Shown here piece after piece: positions 56,761-64,000 of a DNA stretch of 64,000 nucleotides (position 1 is its first letter; each line of letters opens with the position of its first letter). The DNA lies in contig NC_065538.1 of NCBI RefSeq assembly GCF_932294415.1, positions 74,811,834 through 74,875,833 on the forward strand, given 5' to 3'. Origin of the DNA: Quercus robur (taxonomy: Eukaryota > Streptophyta > Magnoliopsida > Fagales > Fagaceae). The notes beneath the pieces are model-generated. The model was given only the letters and a program-made list of their open reading frames with translations. It was not told where the DNA came from and did no database searches. Both the position numbers and the translations under genes were made by a program.

Positions 56761-57534
56761 TGTAGGGATAAGGGCCCAAAATCATATATTGGGTCTTGGG
56801 CTTTGTCCGAGGACGTTGAATGGTCCTAGGAGGGACAAATAGTTATGAGGGGTTCCAATTTAAAGTCTCGTGAGAAAGGAATGAATGGAAGGTGATCCGA
56901 GGAGGAACTCCTCCTCAGATACAATGAATGTCGCTCAAATATGTATTCTAACAATTAGGGTGACCATCCAAGAGGCTCCAGGGATAGGGACGTGCCTCAT
57001 GAACATATGAGAAGGAAGGAACTCAAAAATATCTAAAGGAAAACTGCTATCACCGCATTAAATGCACTGCAACTACTTTTCTGGCCACATTTATGTGGAG
57101 AAGACCCCTGAACAGTGCTGTCTTGGTTACCACAACTCACAGGAAACCAAAGAAGGTGTCTGGTGGGACAGACACTCAAGTAAGGGCTCAAATGATCAAC
57201 AAGTGTAGGATGAAGATGATCCCAAAGGAGCTATATAATGTGGGAGGCCCTCTATAAGAAAAGGATCGGAAAATTCATCAGAGAGAATATTGTAACAATC
57301 TAAATTGCACTTGTTCCCAATTGTGATCAATTTATAAAAAGAGACCTCCTCGAACTAGAAGTCCATTGATATCAGAATCTCTTATTTGTATTTGATTGTC
57401 ATTTAATCTAATACTATCTGTTATCCAACTCACTAATGCCTAGTTTTTTGACTCATTCTCTACAAATTCATTGTACTGGGCTCATTAGGCCAAAATCATA
57501 CAACTTAGGCTTGGCTACGAAACGGGTTCTTACA
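56761..57534 (+). mobile_element. Solo LTR upstream of DLST
   Basis: A 774-bp insert, TGTAGGG...TTCTTACA, has a perfect 5-bp TSD, GTGCA (56756-56760 and 57535-57539). Copy A has the empty site near 24897. It belongs to the same family as the inverted solo LTR at 32423-33189. It lies about 630 bp upstream of the DLST start codon. Confidence 0.92.
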
Positions 57535-57919
57535 GTGCACATGCTATTATTCCCCATATAAATTAATAATTCCAACATGTGTTAAATACGATTTACATGC
57601 TTAGAATCGTAATTAACTAACTAACTAATTAACTAAATACCTAACTTTTTTTTATTGCTAAAAAAAAAAAATCCCTAACTAACTAAATACAACCTTACAA
57701 CAATTATTATCAATAGGGTTCCTTCACCACTATTCAATAAAACTCTTGCTCTTGCATTTAAAAAATAATAATAATAATAAAATAAAATAAAAAATAAAAA
57801 AAAATAAAAAAAAACTCTTGCTCCAAACTACTGCCTTCTTTTTTTATTATTGTTGGATTAATAATAATAATACAAACGGACAATAATTCAGTAAAGCAAA
57901 GCAAAAAAGTGAACAGATA

Positions 57920-58167
57920 TAACGGGCCAAAGCAATTTTCGTCGGCTCTCTTCAAAGTTCTCTCCTCCGCAAAATAATCAACAAAAGCAGCCGCAGCCAA
58001 AGCCAAAGCCGCCGAAACCTCTCATTTTCACTGTACCACTACCAGAACCACCAGGTCCTCTCTCTCTCTCTCTAGATCCGTAAGCAAAAGTTACTGATTG
58101 TATATATGTAATTTATTTGTTTAATTAGTAACGAAAATGTGTGTTAGGCAAATCGATTGGAGCAACC
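57920..58167 (+). promoter_or_regulatory. DLST 5' flank and leader
   Basis: The sequence becomes GC-richer (AAAGCAGCCGCAGCC) and then has a CT repeat near 58062-58074. CAG|GT at about 58053 and TTAG|G just before AAATCGATTGG at about 58147 would allow a 5'-UTR intron. The unique sequence of DLST begins where copy A homology ends. Confidence 0.5.
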
Positions 58168-61100
58168 ATGTCTATGTGGTCAATTCTACGGCGAAAACTC
58201 GCTACCCAACCCTCCTCCACCCCTGCTTTTGTATGTTCAAATTTTTCATTTCTGATTCTTTTTTTTTAACTCAAATTTCAAAGCTTTTCCTTAAATTTGT
58301 TGTGCGCTTAATTTTTTTTTAATTATTTATTTTATAGGTTTTTGGACGCTCAACCTCAACGCGTGGTTACTCCACTACCAAAGTGAAAGAGGTTCGTTGA
58401 ATCAATATTTTCAATGTGTGTTTCTTTATTTGCTTTTTGTGAATTATTATTTGATAGTTAAGATTTGCTGAAAATTTTAAGATCATATTTTTTGTGAATT
58501 GTGAATATATATTGATGCGAAAATCGGTGACTTGCTTGCGCTTTAAGCTTTAGCTCTTTGTTATTATCATAAATTGTGTTGTGCTATAAACTGCACAAGA
58601 GCTAGGGCCTTTAGCTGATCATTTTGACTTACTACGTGTCCCCCTTTCTTTGCCAAGAGTGATGGATTCAGTCACAGCGATTGGGTAAGAAGCAGGTGAA
58701 GTTATGACATAGTTGTCAGAGTTGTTTGCGAGAATAATTAGCAGTAGCCACTTGCAGCTATCCACTCTAAATTATAATATAGGGTCATTTGTAATGTCCA
58801 CTTAAAATATAATATTTTGCATAGTTTGAGATTAATATATATGTGATTTCCATGCTGCCAGTTGGAATCAAATAGTAAAATCGCCATTAAAAACTATTGG
58901 GTCATTGGCTCCTCTTGATGTTTCCAAGAAAGAAATCCAGAGTTCAAATCCCCCCTCCCTCGTTGTAACTATTGATTTTAAAATTTAAAAAAAAAAATTG
59001 ATAAATTAGTGAGCTAGTTGAGGTGGACTTTGGAAATTAATGAGGCCCAATTTGTTAATTTCGACACATTAGTGCACTCCACCACCCAACAAGCTACTAA
59101 TCTGTTAGTTTTTGGCAGATGGTTGGGTGGGTGTTATGAATTATTTTTAAATTAGTGTGTTGATGGTAAAGAACATCGAAAATTATTCTTTAGTTTAGGG
59201 TGGACATCTATATTTAGCTGTAAATATTAACTATTTTTTGATAGCAAGTTTGATTTTTTTTTTTTTTGGGTCAAAAAAATAAGAAGAAAGCAATGTAGAA
59301 GCTTGCTTGTTCTCGATATATTTGTTATTTGAAATCATGCTTTGCCATTGTTCACAATCATAACTTCTTACTGGTTTACTTTACAAACATCTTCACAGGC
59401 ATTGCTTCTTGGTAGAGGCTCAAAAATTGTGGGCAATGTTGGTCGGAATAGTTTTCTTGGTAATCAAACTATAAACAACTGCTTAGGCATGTCAAGTTCG
59501 GATGAAAGATTATTTGGATAACTGAGTGCCTCTTTCGTTAATTCTTTTGCACTACATGTGATTACAGGTTGTCCAGTTAGCTCAAAGCCAGTAAGGTCAG
59601 CTACATCTTCCTTGCTTAGAATTTTGCCTAATTCCCCACCCCCCTAGGAATATGTTAAAATGTTAAGAATGTGGGAAAGAAGGAAATGATATGTGCTATG
59701 GTTGAAGCTAGTCTGATTTCGTCCTTTGAAATAACTTTACCCTTTCTAATTTCCTTAAAATCTTGGTCTACAGGGAAGCTGTGTCATTTTTTCAAAGAGA
59801 TTCTCCTATCTATGTACAGAATAGGTCATTTTCTTCTGATAATGGTACAATAACCTTCATGATCTTCTAGAGCCTTTTCTTGATTTTGACGCATGTTATA
59901 TATCTTATTGAACATTCATTAACTCAAGTAATTCTATGTATGTCTCAAGGTGATCTGGTTGATGCTGTTGTACCCTTCATGGGTGAATCCATAACTGATG
60001 GCACTCTAGCAACATTTTTAAAGAGTATGTCGTTCCAGTTTGACTGTGTTTGAATGCCCTTGTTTTAAACCTTATCTTGTGTTCATGTATGTGAATATAT
60101 TTTGTGTACATAGATACTTTGAATCTCTCATGTGACCCATTGTTGATAAATTGGGCGCAGAACCTGGTGATCGTGTAGAAATTGATGAACCTATTGCTCA
60201 AATAGAAACTGATAAGGTATACCTTCTACGAAGTTATTCTAATATAATTTTTCCATAGTCTGCACAACCATTTTCAAGGCTTGTGATTCATTCTAATTCT
60301 TTTATATATCTATAAAAATAGGTGACAATTGATGTGGCTAGTCCTGAGGCCGGTGTTATCCAAGAGGTAATCAGATAGAATTCAGTATGCAATGGTTGAA
60401 ACCTATAATATACTATTAATTAGAATCTCCTTCTTGGATTCATAGGTATTTTGTATTTGTAATGTTGGTCTTTGTAATTCTTTCTGTAGCTTGTTGCCAA
60501 AGAAGGTGAAACAGTGGAGCCAGGTACCAAGATAGCTGTTATCTCAAAATCTGGTGAAGGTGTATCAGAATCACACGTTGCTCCATCAGAGGATGTGCCT
60601 AGCCAGGCTTCTTCTAAGCCATCTGCAGGAAAGAAAAAAGAAGACAAGGAAAAGCCTAAAGAAGAAACATCTCTTCCTAAGCCTAAAGCTGAGACTTCTC
60701 CTCCTAAGCGTAAAGCTCCTTCTCCACCACCCCCTAAGGCCTTAGCAACAGAACCTCAGCTTCCTCCAAAGGAAAGGGAAAGAAGAGTAAGTCTTGGGAT
60801 CTTTTATTATCCTTCTGTTTAGTTTTGAGTTTAGCAGTTCCTTTAAAAGCTTAGAATAGTCTACTTTTGTTGGTCTTCCTTATTCCATTTGTTCCTTTGG
60901 TACTTTGTAACTAATATAATTTCAGGTTCCAATGACAAGACTGAGGAAACGTGTTGCAACACGTTTGAAAGACTCTCAGAACACATTTGCTATGCTGACT
61001 ACATTCAATGAAGTTGATATGTAAGCCTTTTGTCCCTAGCTTTTAATCAATATGGCTGATTTTGGAACTTCATGGACCCAATTACCTGTTCTTTCTACTG

Positions 61101-63971
61101 AATTAGTCTTTGTAACTAAATTGTCTGTTTTATGGTCAATGCAACTATAAATTTCTTATCAACATAATGCGCTGATATGAAATGCATAACTTGATATTTA
61201 TTATTCTACCTAAAATGCATCCTTTCCCATATGATATTCGAAATAGTATGACATATTGCCTTATGCATTCCCCTTCAACAATGGTGCTATGTGTTTCAGG
61301 ACTAATTTGATGAAGCTCCGTTCCGAATATAAAGATGCTTTTGTTGAGAAGCACGGGGTGAAGTTAGGTCTTATGTCAGGATTTATTAAAGTATGTCTTA
61401 CCTATAAAAAAAGGGATTTATTAAAGTATGTCTTTGTCATATGTGATTATTCAGTACCTTGAACCTTCTCATGTACAGACGCAAACATGTCTCCATGCAT
61501 GTTCATAACAATGATCTCCAATGTTGCTTGTCTTGTTCCAGGGTGCAGTAAGTGGGCTCCTGAATCAGCCAATCGTCAATGCTGTCATTGACGGGGATGA
61601 CATCATCTATAGAGATTATATTGACATCAGTATTGCTGTTGGTACTCCAAAGGTCTGTTACTATTCCAATTATTTCAATTAGGTAGCAATTTGAGAATGG
61701 AGTGTATGGACATGTTTTGGTAATTGAGACAATCCATTGACAGTCTTGGACCTATTTAGGAGGGCTGAGGCTTCAAACTAGAGTTTCGTTTTTTTTATTT
61801 TCTTTTTTGGAAGGGGGGGGGGGGGGGGGGGGGTTGAGATATGGCCAACATTAACTCATAACTTAAGGTTATGATGTTCATATATAAAGGCTTATGTATA
61901 AAATTATTTTTTTTCCATGATAGAACTATAGGAAAATTATATTTTAAACCCTATAATTTAAGGGTGTAACAAATTAAACCCTAGAGTTTCAAAAAGTAAC
62001 AAATTAAGACCAAAAAAAAAAAAAAAGCAAGTTTTTTTCAAATTGAGATTACCCAAAAACCATTTAGTCCACAAAAAGGGTGGGGAAGGCTAATTTAGTA
62101 ATTAAGAAATCATATCAACTTTAGTGGAAAAGACTAATTTAGTAATTAATATCATTTCCCAATTTTGAAAAAACCTTGCTTGTTCCACTTAAATCTGGAG
62201 GTTTGACTTGTCAGTTTTTGATACCTTAGGGTTTAATTTGTTACTTTTGAAATTATACTGTTTTAATTTGTTACTTTTTAAAACCTTATGATTTGATTTG
62301 TTACTTTTGAAACTGTAGGGCTTAAAATTAACATTTCCCCAAAATTATTGTGTAACAAAAGAATATTTTGATCCATATTCATGATACAAAAGAAATATTT
62401 TATTGCATATTAGTTGTATAGAAAAGGTATTTATCTTTATTTTGAGATACATTTTCGTAAAAAATTGACAAAAAAATTTAGGGATTTACAAAATATTTAT
62501 CTCAACCCTAATTTTGGCTGGTACAGAAAGAAAGAAAAAACAAAATCAAGAATCTCCTTCTCATTATAAAATCTTTCAATGCTATTTTGAGTAACTTCCA
62601 ATTTGAACTTCCATTCTTCAAAATTTTAATTGCTATAACTAAATTTTAGCTTTTTAGAATTGAGTGGGAGGGGCTTTTTTTTTTTTTTTTTTTTTGAGGG
62701 GGAGGAGTCCGTAATGGTGCTGAGCCATAGATTAAGTTTGCATCTTAGCACAATGGTTGGTGTGATGTGGAGACAAAATGGTAATAAAAAAGATGAAATA
62801 GTAATGAGATCATGTGTGCCTACTTTTTAAAATTAGACAGAAAAAATGAAGCTCATTACAGTGATTTAGATTGCATCTTAGCATAACTCTTTATTAGTTG
62901 GTTATATGTTTCTTTTCATTTTATTTTTTAAATCTTGGATTAATGGTATCTGTACAAAATTACAAATATTCAATCTGCCCTCACTGCCACATCAAGTTGC
63001 ATTATGCTGGTTATATCTAAATTGGTTGCTTCCACTGAGTTTTTGTAGGGCCTTGTTGTTCCGGTTCTCCGCAATGCTGATAAAATGAACTTTGCTGAGA
63101 TTGAGAAGGCAATCAACACCCTTGCAAAGAAGGCAAATGATGGCTCTATATCAATTGATGAGATGGCTGGAGGCTCATTCACAATATCGAATGGTGGTGT
63201 CTATGGAAGCCTTTTAAGTACCCCAATCATCAATCCCCCTCAGGTATGATGCTGCATTAACCCCTTCTCCATACATTTTGTTCTGATAATAAGAGGATTT
63301 CTCCTTGTGCATCTCTATGCCTGAACAAATTAACTTTCTTATAGACAACCTTGTAAAATCAGCTGAATGCAGGTTTGGCCATCTCACACACTTTTTTTTA
63401 AGAACTTGTCCACTCTTTCCTGTGTTTTCCATATGGAAAAATTTAGGAATGAAGAATCTATATCAAAATATAAGAAAAACCACTCTTGGAATAATGGTAG
63501 CCATTGTTATTCGCTTTGGTACATTGCTGTCAATAAGATTGGTGGATCAGTTGAAAGGTATGAAAAGAGAGGGATTCAAACCCTTGGTAAACAATAGCCT
63601 ACAACGGACAACAGATATATCAGATCTAGGTCCTAGATATTGTGTACTATAGTCATTTTTGAAGTATAAAATTGATGCATGCTTTATAGCAGTTCCTTGG
63701 TGACTTTAATTACTCATGAATCTAACTCTTATAGTCTTATTCATTCTGTGGTTTATTTATTTATTTGCTTTATTGGCAGTCGGCCATCCTGGGCATGCAC
63801 TCAATTGTGAACCGTCCGATGGTTGTTGGTGGGGAAATTGTTTCAAGGCCAATGATGTACATCGCCCTAACATATGACCATCGACTAATTGATGGAAGAG
63901 AGGCCGTCTTCTTCTTACGTCGTATTAAAGATGTCGTGGAGGACCCTCGGAGGTTGCTTCTTGATATTTGA
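58168..63971 (+). CDS. DLST: Dihydrolipoyllysine-residue succinyltransferase, E2 of 2-oxoglutarate dehydrogenase (mitochondrial)
   Basis: This is the E2 subunit that transfers succinyl groups to CoA in the TCA cycle. Coding exons: 58168-58230, 58338-58391, 59399-59459, 59568-59595, 59774-59844, 59950-60024, 60161-60216, 60322-60366, 60490-60786, 60926-61020, 61300-61390, 61542-61652, 63049-63243, 63780-63971. All introns are GT-AG with matching phases, giving 477 residues, a usual plant length. An Arg/Ser-rich presequence ([12 protein letters not shown]...) precedes FSSDNGD. The lipoyl domain spans [15 protein letters not shown] to about PGTKIAVIS, with the lipoylated Lys in ETDKVTID. A Lys/Pro-rich linker follows, and there is no separate E1/E3-binding domain, as in plant DLST. 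The catalytic domain ends with [19 protein letters not shown], holding the His and Asp of the active site. Exon 3 could end at 59516 if a GA donor were used. Confidence 0.93.
58392..59398 (+). other. DLST intron 2, about 1.0 kb
   Basis: Ordinary AT-rich intron with a GTTCGT donor and CACAG acceptor. No element recognised. Confidence 0.8.
61653..63048 (+). other. DLST intron 12, 1.4 kb, with repeats
   Basis: It contains a run of about 18 G at 61816-61834. A foldback MITE-like segment at about 61928-62342 repeats TAACAAATTAAACCCTA in one orientation and TTTAATTTGTTACTTTT in the other. A poly(T)-GAGGGGG tract lies at 62678-62702. No gene within. Confidence 0.65.
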
Positions 63972-64000
63972 GGATGCCACAGGAAACTTTCTGATACCCC

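Larger units (their letters stand above)
33660..57919 (+). repeat. Segmental duplication, copy B
   Basis: This is the partner of copy A, in direct orientation. It begins with the same sequence as window base 1, about 95 bp upstream of the PMP22-like start codon, and ends just upstream of the DLST gene. Without copy-specific insertions it is about 12.1 kb, close to the copy A value. Divergence in the shared gene is about 1.9 percent by hand count. The AT-rich flanks differ mainly by point changes and small indels. Confidence 0.93.

Noticed and set aside
57758-58006. 82-codon minus-strand ORF with Ala-rich start
   Set aside because: It reads the DLST 5' leader backwards into a low-complexity AT tract.

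Overview
This is plant nuclear DNA, from a eudicot and probably a woody one. The evidence is spliced introns, a mitochondrial DLST gene, a peroxisomal PMP22/Mpv17-type gene, and many plant transposon families in AT-rich sequence. The species cannot be fixed from the sequence; a forest tree such as an oak relative is only a guess.

Layout. The window is dominated by one large direct duplication. Copy A runs from base 1 (it continues off the left edge) to about 25254. Copy B runs from 33660 to about 57919. Each copy carries one complete intronless gene for a 413-residue protein of the 'probable F-box protein At4g22030' family (17306-18547 and 48219-49460). The two proteins differ at 12 residues and the coding sequences at about 24 bases, by hand count. 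Between the copies (26776-33660) lies a broken PMP22/Mpv17-family gene on the minus strand. To the right of copy B (57920 onward) lies an apparently complete 14-coding-exon DLST gene, the E2 subunit of 2-oxoglutarate dehydrogenase. The simplest reading is a tandem duplication of a segment that began inside PMP22 and ended just upstream of DLST. It left a truncated PMP22 at the junction.

Transposons. Because each copy shows the other's empty sites, most insertions can be delimited with target-site duplications (TSDs). Copy A gained a MULE-type MITE, a Pack-MULE carrying an alpha-tubulin fragment, a non-autonomous LTR element, a Helitron, a decayed Copia element and small poly(T) retroinsertions. 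A CACTA element sits at the junction. Copy B gained a Helitron, a related MITE at another site, a decayed Ty3/Gypsy element, two solo LTRs, a deleted LTR element, a SINE fragment and several MITEs. The PMP22 intron received an L1-type LINE with two long open ORFs and a solo LTR. Subtracting the insertions gives about 12.0 kb for copy A and 12.1 kb for copy B, so the ancestral unit was close to 12 kb. Insertions have roughly doubled each copy.

Only three genes look functional: the two F-box-family paralogs and DLST. No rRNA genes, functional tRNA genes or CRISPR arrays were seen.
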